64,000 nucleotides of DNA from Cryptomeria japonica (Eukaryota > Streptophyta > Pinopsida > Cupressales > Cupressaceae), in assembly GCF_030272615.1 (NCBI RefSeq), contig NC_081414.1, forward strand, positions 305,056,164-305,120,163, in the 5' to 3' direction. The translations under genes and the position numbers were made by a program. The notes under the pieces are model-generated. The model had not been told where the DNA came from. It did not search any database and worked only from the letters and a program-made list of their open reading frames with translations. Shown here one piece after another: positions 12,372 through 24,782 of this stretch. Position 1 is the stretch's first letter, and each line of letters begins with the position of its first letter.

Positions 12372-15300
12372 ATGTCAACCTCATCCAAAGCCTCTATGGC
12401 AGAGGATCCTAAACCCAAAAAACAAAGGAAGGAGATGAACCTTTGCAATAACCTAATTGCTCAATTGCCATGGTCTTTTCAAAGACCAAGAATTGTACGG
12501 CATGTACAAAGATATATGACTCACAAAGGAATTGTAAATAAGCTTATATATTATTCAGAGGCCATAACATTTTTAAATATTTTTACATCAAATCAAATAG
12601 ACAAGAGCTTGAGTGTAATCCCTGGAGGCTAGGGTTGGCTCAATTGATAGTCCCAAATGTCTTTGTAAATGTGGACTTGATTAGAGTAATTGCAAAGCAA
12701 TGCAATCCTAATACAAGGTGCATTCAATCAATTTGCAGGAACCTGATTGAAATCAGTAAAGCCATTATTTGTCAAGTGTTTGGCATGGAGGATGTAGTAG
12801 GTAATGACATGGCTATTGACCTAGGTAACTTGGAACCAGAATACCACAGTGTGGAGGGGATTTATAGGATAAAGTGGCTACCACTCCATAGGCCCAAGCC
12901 AGATAAAGAACTTCAAAATTTTGAAAAAATAGACCTACCACCTTATAGTGTTTTTTTGTTTCAGAAGTATTTCCAGATCACTTTTTATGTTGTGTGTCAA
13001 GTGCTTGATTTTGAGGGATAGTTACACATGCCTGAGGTACTTACAATATTAATTTGTGATGTCCAAAGCAATGTTGAAAATAGAACTTTTGACTATCCTC
13101 CCTTTGTACCAAAATGGATTCACAATGCCCTAATCTGTATCCAAAGGGATAGCTCAATTGTCACATTCAAATGGTATTCCTTATTGATGCATATACTGCA
13201 ATTTTTTTGAAATTTTAGAGTAATGAGTTGTGCATTAAATAATTTGATGATGATGGAGCAAGGCGTTATGTGGAGTTGTGGACATCTATTTGGGACTGTG
13301 GTTATATGTATGCCCAATATTTATGTTTTGAGGAGCATTTTATTCAAAAATTGTATGGTTTATTTGGTCACAACCCTCCAAGTTTGTCAAATAAGATCAT
13401 GAAGTTCTTGAGGCCTAAAGGAAGGGAATAGTAGATAAAGGTTAAAATAAACCATAATTGGGGTGATTGGTACATCACAAAGAAGCATACTTACATAAGA
13501 ATATATAGATTTGAGGTACAACCACGTTTGTTGGCTTTGATAGTTCTTGACAGATTGGCATATCTAGAAATAATTAGACAAATGTGTGGGGAAGATGCTT
13601 CTTTTGATAATTCACGTAAGGCCTCTTTTCTCCCTTCTTATCTTTATATTAGATATTTTTAGTTTTCTTCATCAAGTGGCTTTGAAAAATACATCAATCT
13701 CTTGGATAGCTATAAGTTACCCCTACATGCATAGGGCCAAAAATTTGATCGAGAAGAATGCATCACATTTCAAGAAGTTGTGTAGATTTGCAAGCATACA
13801 ATCATGCATTTGTTCTCAAAGAGGAATTAACAAGGAATTGTCCCAATATGAAGCCACTATGGAAAGGCTTAAAGCATGGATAAGAATCCGACAAGTTAAG
13901 AAAGCAAGAAAGATGGTTGACCCTACATACAAGGGTGCATTTGCAGATGTGGATGATAAATTCAAAAGAATGGATTTGTTACTCCAACATGAATCTAGGT
14001 TGACGTCAAATGTTCCAATCATTTTCCCATCTTCACCTAGTGTATCATCCATCATGGTGGAAGGACATAGGGATGTTTCTCCTTTAGCTCAAATGTCTCT
14101 CGCTCCATGAGTAGGATTGGAAGTATCAAAAGATTTGAGAGAAATTGCAGCACCCCATGAGGATGAGGAATAGGTTATGCAAAAAATGCAAATGCAAGTG
14201 CATGTGCCATCTTACTAGCCCACAAATGATCAAGATGGTGACATTGTTGAAATTGTTGATTTCTTAATAAATGAAGTTAGAGCTCTAGGTTCAAAGAAGT
14301 TTGTCTCTGATGATGATTTCATCAATACAAGTGAGATAAAAGTGGTTTTTAATAAATTCAAAGGAAGGAAATTTAATGAAAGAACTCTTGATACCCCCCA
14401 AAGAAAATAGATGAGGTTGTCAAACAATTTTGGGTGGAGGTCCATGAAGAAACCAAGGACATGGCCCAAAGAAGGGAAGATAATTTCTAAAAGAAGCGGG
14501 ATGTATGCTCCTTCCAGGGAAAAATATATCCTCTTCCATTGCCATTAACAATCTTAGGAGATATCAAGATTTGGATCTGAAGTTAAGTGATGAAGGAATA
14601 GATAAGTTGTGATATGGTTCATATTTTAGGCCTAGTGACAAAGTGTTGGCTATATCGCTTGTGTATCCACTTGACAAGAGGCTTATCATGATTGTAGATC
14701 CACAACAAATTTTAGGGCACTTTATGGTTTACAAGGTGGAAGATGTCACTACAAAAGAGGCTGCAGATTTGAATTTAAATATTGCATTATTTACTAGGGT
14801 TGCAGTAGAGAATCTCACAAGTAAGAAAGAGGAGTTGGATCAAAAGAATCGTGAGCTAAATGATAGATTAAGCACCTCTACACAACAAGGTCTTCTATTA
14901 TTTACAAAGAATCATGCTACTCAATTAAAGATTGACTTGGCCATTGAGCAGGAAAAGAGGATATAAGTAGAAAGATGACTGGCCAAGGCTCAATAGGAAA
15001 CTCATAGGCTTAGTAACAATCTCAGAATTTATAAGTTCAAAATGGCTCAAAAATTGATCGAAGCTAAATTTGTATGGATGCTACCTCATTTTCAAACAAT
15101 ATGGAATAGGTACCAAGATATTGTTGGTCTTGTCAAAAGATAGAGGGAAGTAGATTTTGGATTGAAATTGACTCAGAGGTACATAAAAGAGAAAGAAACA
15201 ATTGTTGCAAATTTTTGATCAAAATGGAAGTCATTTTGATAATGATGTTCAATTGAAATTGGTAACTATAATGGATGAGACAAAGGATATATTGTTAGAG

Positions 15301-15600
15301 ATCAATCTATTGTTAAATGAACATCATAAATATCATGGGTATCTAGGGAATGCTTTGAAAATTTTCAATAAAATGAAAGGAACACAACCACCATCATGTT
15401 TAAAGGACATAAGAGAAGATAAAAATGAAGCTGAGTGGAAAGAAGAGGACACAATGAATGAAGTGTTCGACAATGCTAATAAATTAGAATAAAACCTTCA
15501 TAAGCAACTAGAAGGAATGTCACAAATGGAGTTCAGTGTGAGGTACTTGAGTAGAAAAAATGCTTTGGTGGCTACTAAAGCTTATGAAAAGCATATATAA
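12372..15600 (+). pseudogene. Unknown family, copy 2, broken
   Basis: Diverged relative of the 6374-9409 tract on the same strand, about 6 kb further on. The Met at 12372 opens a Ser-rich start with basic KPKKQRKEMN, like copy 1. Matching blocks follow in order: VPNVFVNVDLIRVIA (from 12650), PPYSVFLFQKYF (before 13021), NRTFDYPPFVPKWIHNAL (13079-13132), FLRPK then INHNWGDWY (13403-13473), then KYxxLLDSYKLP-like sequence near 13690. After that come a charged part (13800-14110), a second conserved-looking part (14643-14966, including KKEELDQKNRELNDRL) and coiled-coil-like sequence to 15600. Many stops and frameshifts; no product is expected. No known domain was recognised. The two copies match only in part at protein level, so the duplication or dispersal is old. 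Confidence 0.65.
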
Positions 15601-16660
15601 AGACCTGCACTGAATTCTTGTAAAAGGAGAAATGATTGCTCATGAAGAGCATATTCTAGTCGAGGCTAATGAGATTTTGAAACATGTGCAAATGGACTGA
15701 AGCTTGTTTGGCTCCTTTGTTATTATAAAAAGGAGTTCAAGGCCATCAGCAAGTTGTTCTAAAAAATCTCTTAGGCGAGTAGAATGTCTTATGTTTGAGC
15801 TTTTTGATAATAGAAGATAGTTGCAGACTCTTTGTTGCTTTACAAAATTGTACACAATTGATTTGAATGAAATAAATACAAGCAAATTTATATTGTCTCC
15901 TATTTTATGTGTATACTTACATGAATGGATGTGTTTACAGTGCATTAATTTGTCTTCACAATCAATTGTGAATGTGTAGTGTGAATTGTAGGTTTATTTC
16001 AAAGAAAAAAATTAAATTTTGTAATTATATTACAACAAGGTAGACATAACTTATAGTGATTGTTAAGTAAAGACAAAAAATCCATAAGGAAGCTTCTACA
16101 ATTTATCAAAATATTTATTATTATGCAAAGTTGAAATAGGATACAAATTAATGGTGCAACAGAGGGCTAGGAAAACTCGTGTCTAGCTTCAACAATTAAC
16201 ACCAACAATCAACTTGTAATGGGACAACCTAATTGGTCTCATCCAAGTTCATAGATGGCATTTCCCTGATTTTAAATAATGCAAATATAATGTCTATAGA
16301 GTTGTATAGAGCATGCACTGTGCCAAGTTGTTTGATTGATGACCTTCTATCACCTTTAAATTTGATTTGAAAACCCCATTGACATCATGAATGACATGAA
16401 TTTTCATCAACCCGTGTACTTGCACATTTGGATCGTCATGTGAGACCCAAATTCGTATTGAAATTTAATTTAGAACATATTTTATCTTTCCTCCAATTTC
16501 ATTTCACTACAAAATATGAATGACTGATAAAAGAAACTTACACCAAGAAGTAGGTAGCAACAAATTGGTTGAGTTATCCCAAACATTCACCATCGAGAAT
16601 ATTCATTGCAGCTTAAACCAAAAAGTATAAAACCAATATTAAATTTGATAAAAAAAAAAA
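15601..16660. other. Spacer, possibly with decayed 3' end of the next gene
   Basis: No clear gene. Minus-strand reading at about 16240-16480 is weakly coding-like (it includes DDPNVQVHGLMKIHVIHDVN) and could be the far C-terminal end of the 16661-20945 pseudogene, but I cannot connect the frames. Confidence 0.35.
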
Positions 16661-19600
16661 TTAAACAATCTTACATATGGGATTACATAGTGAAGAAGAA
16701 AGTATAATGTTTTGAAAATACACCTTATTTATATTTTTAACAAAATTTGAAAAAAAAAAATTGTGATCTATTTCTTCTAATTTGTATGTATCATTCATAG
16801 CATTGTAAGATAAGTTGGTTGTTGCTATGATAGAATCAAATTCCATAAAATCATGATCTGTCAAATCATACGTGTACATGTGTTGCCCCTTTATTCTATT
16901 GTACCAACCTAATTTAAGCTCAAAGCCTTTTGGCCTATCAAAAAGGTCAACGTCATTATGGTAATCAAACACCCTATTACCATCCTTCCTATGTATTTTT
17001 TGAACCCTTCCAATGTACTAGGTTTCACAAGAAACACCTTGTATTATACTTTGAGAAACACCTTTTCTTGTAGTACGTTCAGTGGAAGGTGTTAAATTGC
17101 TCTCAAACAACACCCCACAATCTGATTCAATTCCAAAGCAAACTGAAATACCCTTTTGTGAGGCCCTCCCATCTCACCTAAAGTAGACAACATTCCTTGC
17201 TTTAGTCAACCTATCTTTGGATACTATCATATTTCCATTCAATTGGCTAACCAAGCAAGCTTTGAACATATCCTTACCATAAAGCTCTACCACTGGTTTT
17301 ACAAAAAAAATTACATTTTCATCAATGGAATCTAAAATTTCATCTAACTCATGCCTCCACTGACTTTCCATTATTTTTTATTCACCATGATTGTGTGCCA
17401 CTGAAGACATAGATTGGAATATAGAGTTGGAATGAGTTTGTGGAAAGTCATACTTCATCCACAACTTGGAATGTTGGATAATTTTGGTCTTTCGTTCATG
17501 GTTTAAGCCACCAAGAAGATTTTGTGGGATTCTTTGGTCGCATGCCAAGAGATGATAAAATTTCTTGTGCATCCTTCAATCCTATCTTGAGGACTTCTAA
17601 AATTTCATCATCTGTAGATATTGAATCATGGTCTAATAATATGTTAATTTTTTGTATCCTTTCTTGGTGCAATCTATTCCAGATACTCTCTTGCTTCTTA
17701 TAAGATTTATTAAAATGAAGCCCTTGGGGATTTTTCTTCTTCTACAACTCTATTAAGGGTTCCAACGGCGTGAAGCAAGTCAGTGAAATCATAGGCTTTT
17801 TTTGCTCCAACCATTCCACCAACTTTGCTAAAGAAGTTCTCACATACATCTGACCCAATCAGGTGCAAAACACATGGCAAGTGAGAGTATAGATCTTAAA
17901 AACAATCTCAACAACAAAACTACTAAGTGGCAAGAAATTTTCACATCTTTATATGCCTCTGTGCTGATGATTTATGTTGACATTGTTATTAGATTATTTT
18001 CATAGGCAACATAACCATAACGTGAAGAAATGATGAAATCATGAAGCGTTTCACACTCTTTCCCAAAGATTAAAACTCTAAGACATAAAAATGTCAATGT
18101 AGTTAGCAACAATCATTAGATATGTCTCTGTACCTAGTGTCCTCTCTACCCTTCCATTGGATGTGCTTCTCATCTCTTTCAAACAGCTCTAAACATGCCT
18201 CAAAGCAATTCATTATGTTGAACCCCAAATCTGTAGATCTGTCCTCTCTATATCTTCACTTTTAAGCTTGTGATCATCCACTTTAAAAGTGTTATAAACC
18301 ATCCTAACATGATTAAAACTTATCATCTGTTCTCTTAAAATCAAATCTTGTCAACCACTAAATAAAGGATTCACTAGCTTTTTATCATTATGGATGTAGT
18401 CCTGGTCATGCAATCTTGTTACATATCAACCATTGGACAGCCTACCGAGTCTCCACCCTTCCCATGGAATTTGAAATCGAATACCTTATGTTGAACAATA
18501 GTCGATCGACATAAGTTGTCTTCTTCTACTATCCCCATCTGAGGAATGACAAACAATAGGTCCCAAATTATTTTCCACATGTCTCTTCCACAAAAATTAT
18601 ATTATTTCCCATTGTTGATGAACAAAATTTGCATTGAACCTATTGCATGTTGGATGAGCAACCACAACCAAACAAGGAAGCTTTTCATGTAAAGGGTTTG
18701 CAATAATAACACATGCATAGAAGCCAATAACATTATTCTTAAAAGAATCTATTATGATATCATAGCCTGCAACTCCCTCACCAACTATCATCAAGAAATG
18801 TGATTGGCATTGATGTTCTTCTTTATTACCACAAAAATCCACCAATGTTTCACTTTTTTCCACCCACCTAACATACTTTCTCACAACAATTTCATCTTCA
18901 GTAAGGTAGACAGGAATTGGGTCATCTATACCATGTTTGGTTATATAAGAAGCATGCACTTTTCCTACTATCTCAAAAATGTAGTCGTGCTCCCCCGAGA
19001 TGTATGCCAATGACTTTCTAACTTTCCTCAAAGTTATAAAAATTGAAGGACCATCTAGATTCAAGCTAATTAAGTTATGTAATCTAGGACCTCTCCATAA
19101 CTTGATCATCTTGTAAATGGATTTAGTGGATGTACTATACATTCTCCCTATCTTTGGATGCATCAGGTTGTGAAAGATATCCTTGACAAAATCCCAAACT
19201 GCATATTTACTTTGTAATTTTCCTTGTTTATGTGCCTCACACGTATCCTTGAAAAAAGTAAATACATCATTGCTTTCAGTAGATTCAAACAACTTCTCCT
19301 TTAGGGATCTCACTCTAACAGAGAGTATACAAACCTTTATCTTTTCCCACCAAAGAGATTGCATTGTTGATCTTTGGCTAGCATTTGAAACCCTAGTAGC
19401 TATTCTGAGTTTATTTTGAGTCAAATAGTCTAGTCTTCTCCCTCTCCCTGTATCCCTCTCATGTATTTTATTGGCACATTTTGATTCATGATATAAACAC
19501 ATCCTAAAGTCATCACATTCTGGAATCATCTTACAAAAGTTGCATGTCAATGATTTAAATGGGATCCCTATGTTAGAAGCCCTCTTGTAATGAATATGCC

Positions 19601-20945
19601 TATATGTTCCATTAATACAATATTCATTACCCTCATAACATAGCATCATCTTGGTATGCTTCTCTATGGACCATAATTTTCCACCCTTTTGATCATCCAT
19701 TAGGGCATTTGTGTCTAATCTCTCTCCATTTCTATTAATATGGGAATACCAATACCCCAACATTGCAACATCAATGGTGATGAATGACCTTTAATAAGAT
19801 GATAAAATAAAAAATGTATAAATTACAATAGATTATATTCAAAATAAATTTGAACTTGGGTAGTTAATACACCTAAAGTAGAAGGATATAGACTTGTAGA
19901 ACCCCTTGTGTAATACAAATGGTGATGATGGGACCAAGAACCTAATCAAACTTTTTTGGGACTTATCATTGGTAGGCTTCTTGGGTCTCTTGGTTGTGCC
20001 ACTCCTTAAAAAAAATGTATCATGTGAATCCTCATCTGTAGTAGTGGTGTGCTTCTTTGATTTCATGTGTTCATTTAGAGAACTAACAATATTACCACTT
20101 GTTGGCACCAAACAAAACCATTTATTGCATCGTGTACATTTCACTCTTAATTTTTTCTTATCCTCATAGCATGCAAGTGTTGCTTCCACCACCTTGAACA
20201 AATTAGGCTCTTGTGTCTTGTTGAAATCATCTAGAAGTTTAATTGCTTGATCAATCTCAAATCGATCTCTAACCACTGTTGTTTTCTTTTCCATGCTACT
20301 TGAATGATATTCACCATTACCCTCAATTAAAATGTGGCATTGATGGGACATTGTTTTCATATGATTGTTTCTGAAGTTACGAACTATTTGTGTTGCCATG
20401 GATACTTCCCCTGTTCCATAATCAATGCCACAACTTTCACAATGGATCTTTATTTTAGGTTCTCCCTTTTTGAAATATACTTTGAGAGTAATTTTTTCAT
20501 TGACGAATTATTCTATTAAAATATTCACTTTCTAATTCCAAGATGCCAATACATCAAGATCAATAACTATGGTTTGTTCCATTGACTTGGACCCATCTCC
20601 AACTCTTGGTTGTTTATGCATACCTACCTACACACTCTCTCTACTATGTTCAGGGTTTGTTGTACTTTCCACTATATTTGACTCAAGCGTACCAACATAT
20701 ATTGTGTCATGTTTCCTCTTAATGCCTATAAGTGTTGTTGTAGCTTTCCTTTTTTGTTCTTGCTTTATATTTAAAGGATGTCTGAGCCCACTAATAAAAT
20801 TGAAAGGATATTCAATGAGTTCATCATCCATAATTTCATGATGGATGTAAGCAAGTGTACAACCTTTTCGACAAATGATTGTGCCAACAATAAAATTTTC
20901 TTTGCTAGTAACAATTATATATTCCATATCTACAATTGGATCCAT
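16661..20945 (-). pseudogene. Zinc-finger P-superfamily-like transposase, degenerate
   Basis: One frame runs from a Met at 20945 to 19873 with stops at 20628 and two more before 20500. It holds two zinc-finger-like units: CESCGIDY with NHMKTMSH (about 20450-20340), and CTRCNKWF with EHMKSKKH (about 20140-20040). An 84-bp GT-AG intron (19789-19872) joins it in phase to a 388-codon open stretch (18597-19763). In order there follow TEDE (Asp near 18896), hydrophobic strands GFYACVIIAN and LPCLVVVAH, SSDGDSRRR (18519-18545), DYIHNDKKLVN (18369-18401) and CENFFSKVGG (17841-17812). DxxHxxKxxxN followed by ENFF resembles the second Asp/His and the last Glu of P-element/THAP9-type transposases; TEDE would be the first Asp. 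More coding-like sequence continues to 16661 (SQLNGNMIVSKDRL; FDYHNDVDLFDRP). Stops and frameshifts after 18597 rule out function. The family assignment is inference; an uncharacterised plant zinc-finger protein is the alternative. Confidence 0.55.
19789..19872 (-). other. Probable 84-bp spliceosomal intron
   Basis: Minus-strand donor TTTAG|GTGTATT at 19872 and acceptor TTATTAAAG|GTC at 19789, AT-rich between them. Removal joins FYF-R to SFITIDVAM in the same phase (AG plus G completes Arg) and links the zinc-finger part with the transposase-like part. Reading through meets stops. Seen in sequence; no transcript evidence. Confidence 0.6.
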
Positions 20946-22336
20946 CTACATTATTTTCCACCTGTATCTATTAGTTGGTTAAGTAATGTATAAAATTATA
21001 ATAAAAAATTCAAATGTCTAGTTATAATATTTCTATGAAATAATGTGTATTTTCATCCTAGTGCATTCATAACTAAATAAAAAAAAGAAAGTCAAATTTA
21101 CACATGAAGGGGTTAATTTGGAAATGGGAAAATTAAGAGTCAATGAAGGTGTTTGTTTTCCTTGGTAGTTTCCCCGGGGAACTATTTCTTTTCCTTGCTA
21201 TTCCAATTGGGGTTATCGCGACATGATTTATGAGATCTTTTAGTTTTAGATAAGTGTAAATCAACATTTGTTACTTGGACAGAATGACATGGCTTCACAT
21301 GGAACTACAATTTCCATAAGATTGCAAATCTCCATTTTGGCGGCAGAGTCTGCCATCTGTGAAGCCACAGAAGGATAAAACAAAGATTACATTGGAGCTT
21401 GATGTGAGATCGATGAGTTGATTTTCTGCCAGAACTGAAAAAAGTAATTGATTGTATTATCCAAATGTATCTATTTTTGCAGTCAAAGGTACAAAATGCA
21501 GGTTTGAACGTAACAAGTGGCAGATGAATGAAAGGGTCTTATCCTTTTCAACAAAACAATGGTGATCTATAGCAAATTAAAGATTTGAGCAATAATTTCA
21601 TAAACAATTCCCAAAAATCTTTGTTTTGAGATTTGTTTCTATCGTTTAGGATATGAAGATTATGAAGTCTATAAAGCAGTGATTCCTTCATCGAGGTTGT
21701 GTATAGAAAATGGTGAATTCCTTTGGAGTTAAGTGTTTGTGTGTATGCACGAACAATCTCAAAGAATCCCTAGGGGGGAAGATTGTTTGTCTATTCAACA
21801 AATGAGATGAGGAGGAGAAGATGTATGTGATAAACATCTTAGGGACAGATTTCTAGGCTAACTAGCATGTACATGATGGAATTGTTTATGAGAACATGTT
21901 CTCCCCCATCATCTAGATTTTGGGATATTCCCTTGACGCCTATGGTATTGTGCACCGCATAGTGAAGGAGGATAATTCTCAAGGTGTGAAGACTATGCTA
22001 GAGACCCTTGAGATTGTGCCATAGTAAAAGATCATGCTTGGTTTTTTTTATCTTAATGCAGAAGGCAGAAAGACCAAAACGGCTAAAGCATGGAAGTTAT
22101 TTAAAGTTGGGCTAGGCTAGAAATAAACTTGGATAAGTTTGAGGCCTTCATGAGTGATAATGGTGATCTATTTCCTATAGAGATCGTAGAAAGGTTGAAA
22201 GTGATAGGAAATGGGATTGGTTATCCGTATCAGTGATCACCCCTATGTCCCCCATCTTATCAATGATCCCCCTTGTGTCCCCATGGTGTCCCCCCTCTTA
22301 ATATCTATGTACTTGTTTTCTATTTTTTAACATATG
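20946..22336. other. Gene-free spacer
   Basis: No coding feature supported. Contains a near-palindrome AGTTTCCCCGGGGAACT around 21169-21185. I looked here and at 15960-16660 for terminal inverted repeats that would bound the transposase-like gene and saw none by eye. Confidence 0.4.
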
Positions 22337-22341
22337 GGAGT

Positions 22342-23584
22342 TGTTAGCAGCAACCAAGAGGGAAGACTAAGAGGGGGGTTAATCAGTCTTCACCAGAATA
22401 TCAAACTTAATCACAAAACACATATATGATAAATTGTAGTAATAAGATAGATAATAAAATTGAAAGCACAACACACAGCACCAAGATTTTGACGTGGAAA
22501 ACTTGGTTAAGGGAAAAACCACAGTGGGAACCTACACACTGTAAGATGATACTCTACAGTAGTATGTGAAAATATTACAATGGGGAATGCACATGCATTC
22601 AGGCACACTACCTAGAGATCACTGCTCAAAAGATAATGGTCCAGAAGGCTACAACCCTCAGGGAAGTCTCACTGATTTACAACAAGATTCAGACTACAAT
22701 CCGGAAGAAATGAACTAAAAGAATAGCATCTCCAAATGCTTGAATACACTTACGGTTAAGCCTCTGGAACACTAATCTCTCCTCAATCAAAAAACCGAAG
22801 GATGAATCAATTGTTCTCACATAAACCTCTCCCTGATAATGCAGACATAACATCGATATTTAAATTCATGACAATACTACCTATATATACAATTCATCAA
22901 CCTTGATAACAAGGTCAGCTAAACCCTCAACCCTCAATTATAAAATTACAACACACGATACAAAGATCGACCACCAGACCAATATAATGGTTTATATATC
23001 ATAACATGGTCCTAAAACATATTCCCAAATGCTTAGCACCACCGGTAATCACGTTGAGATCAACCGCAACACGCTACACCACCAGGAAAATAGCATAACA
23101 GAAAAAATATTCACCGACTGATAGAAACCACCAAAAACTCACACAACGATCAATGAAGATCATCAAAATAAATAGGACACAACTAGGAAACACCAACAAG
23201 CACATTAGAATCAATAGGAATAGCTGCACCAACACCACTTATCAAATCTTCATCGATCAACATCTGAAAGCTCAAGAACACAACCAATCAGCAACTATCA
23301 CGAAGAAAGATAACTTGCTAAGCACCAAATCACAATCCATCTGAAATAAAGATACATAAGACCATCCCAACCAATATGCCAAAATCTGAGCATAAGAACT
23401 GATCACACTGGAATATACTGGAGGATATATTGAGCTCTGCAAAATAGTGATCAGCAAAACAACACCACAAACTGGATCATAAGATCTTCCCAATCTGCAA
23501 TCACCAGAATAATATACAAGAGTATTTTTTACATCAATGACAATAACATATCCTAGCAGAAACAATGACCAACAATATTTGACA
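22342..23584 (-). repeat. 3' LTR of Copia B
   Basis: 1243 bp. Starts TGTTAGCAGCAACCAAGAGG and ends TATTTGACA just before the polypurine tract. Pairs with 28143-29396. Confidence 0.9.
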
Positions 23585-23597
23585 ATCTCCCCCTTTA
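23585..23597 (-). other. Polypurine tract of Copia B
   Basis: On the minus strand AAAGGGGGAGAT lies directly against the 3' LTR, the expected place and composition for priming plus-strand DNA synthesis. Confidence 0.8.
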
Positions 23598-23894
23598 GCA
23601 TTGATGGCAACATACGAATGTGAAAAATAGTCAATGCAAAAAAAGAAGATATCTCCAACAAACTCCCCCTAAGATTAGGACATATAAAATAGTTTTTCAA
23701 ATGATCTTTCTTCCCCTTAGACAACAATACCAAATATCTCAAAACAAAAAACAAAAATTACTCTCCCCAAAATAGAAACATGAATCTCTCTCTCCAAGAC
23801 TCAGACTACTCCAACAGAGGATCAACATCAACTCACCAATCTGGATAAAAAGATAAGACTATGAAGTCCATCAGATTGATGCAGCTCAATGCAT

Positions 23895-24623
23895 CTAGTT
23901 CTCATCAGGAGGGGTGGATACCCCTAACTTGTCTCTCAAATAGACAAATGTATTTGCAGGCAAAGACTTAGTGAAAATATCAGCTATGTGTTCCTTTGTA
24001 GATACATACTCCAGCTTCACCTTCTCTTCACTGACTTTCTCTCTCAGGTAGTGATATTTGATTGACAAATTCTTAGTATTTGAATGTTGCTCCAGATTCT
24101 TTGACATGTTGATAGTACTGGAATTATCATAGTATATAACAATAGGCTAATCATAAATAACTCTGATATCCTTCAACATTTCCTTCATCCAAATGACCTA
24201 AGTGAAATTACTAGCAGCAATAATGTACTCAACTTCAACAGTAGATAAGGACATTGAATCTTGTTTCTTACTAGACCATCAAACCAACTTCTTACCTAAA
24301 AAGAATTCTCCACTGGTAGTACTCTTTTGGTCATCAACATCACCAGCCCAATTTGCATCAGTGTAGGCACATAGCATGAAATCATCATTCCTCGGATACA
24401 ATAAACCATAATCCATAGTTCCCTTCAAGTATCTGAATATCCTCTTCATAGTAGTGGCATGACTCTCTTTCAGATCAACTTGATATCTATCAACCATGCA
24501 CACAACATGCATAATGTCTGACCTAGTCTGAGTAAGATATAGCAGTCCACCAACCATAGATTTGTACAAACTCTGATTGGCTTTTGGAGATTCACCATTC
24601 TTAGACAATTTACAACCAGACAC
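23895..24623 (-). pseudogene. Copia B C-terminal RT and RNase H
   Basis: Two readable parts. 24279-24623 has the Copia connection region (YKSMVGGLLYLTQTRSDIMH, then YLKGTMDYGL and TDANWAGD with the RNase H Asp). 23895-24107 has the end of RNase H (KYHYLREKV, KEHIADIFTKSLP). The segment between is broken by stops, so the STTEAEY-type region is no longer in one frame. Confidence 0.87.
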
Positions 24624-24782
24624 CTTAGGAGTTCCAATCAGTTTGGAGTCATCTAACCCAAACTAGTTCAGCAATTCCTTTACATACTTAGTTTGAGATA
24701 TGAATATACCTTTTTTAGTCTGTGAAATCTACAAACCTAAGAAGAATTTCATCTCACCTATCATAGACATCTCAAATTCTTT

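Noticed and set aside
20569-20841. Plus-strand membrane-like reading of 90 codons
   Set aside because: It lies on the reverse of the transposase-like first exon and is hydrophobic only because of antisense composition.
16661-20945. hAT transposase with BED finger
   Set aside because: The zinc fingers first suggested it, but no hAT dimerisation block is visible, and the DxxHxxKxxxN and ENFF motifs fit the P superfamily better.
23153-23754. Open readings inside the 3' LTR of Copia B
   Set aside because: They fall within LTR or the adjacent untranslated region and are not kept in the partner LTR.
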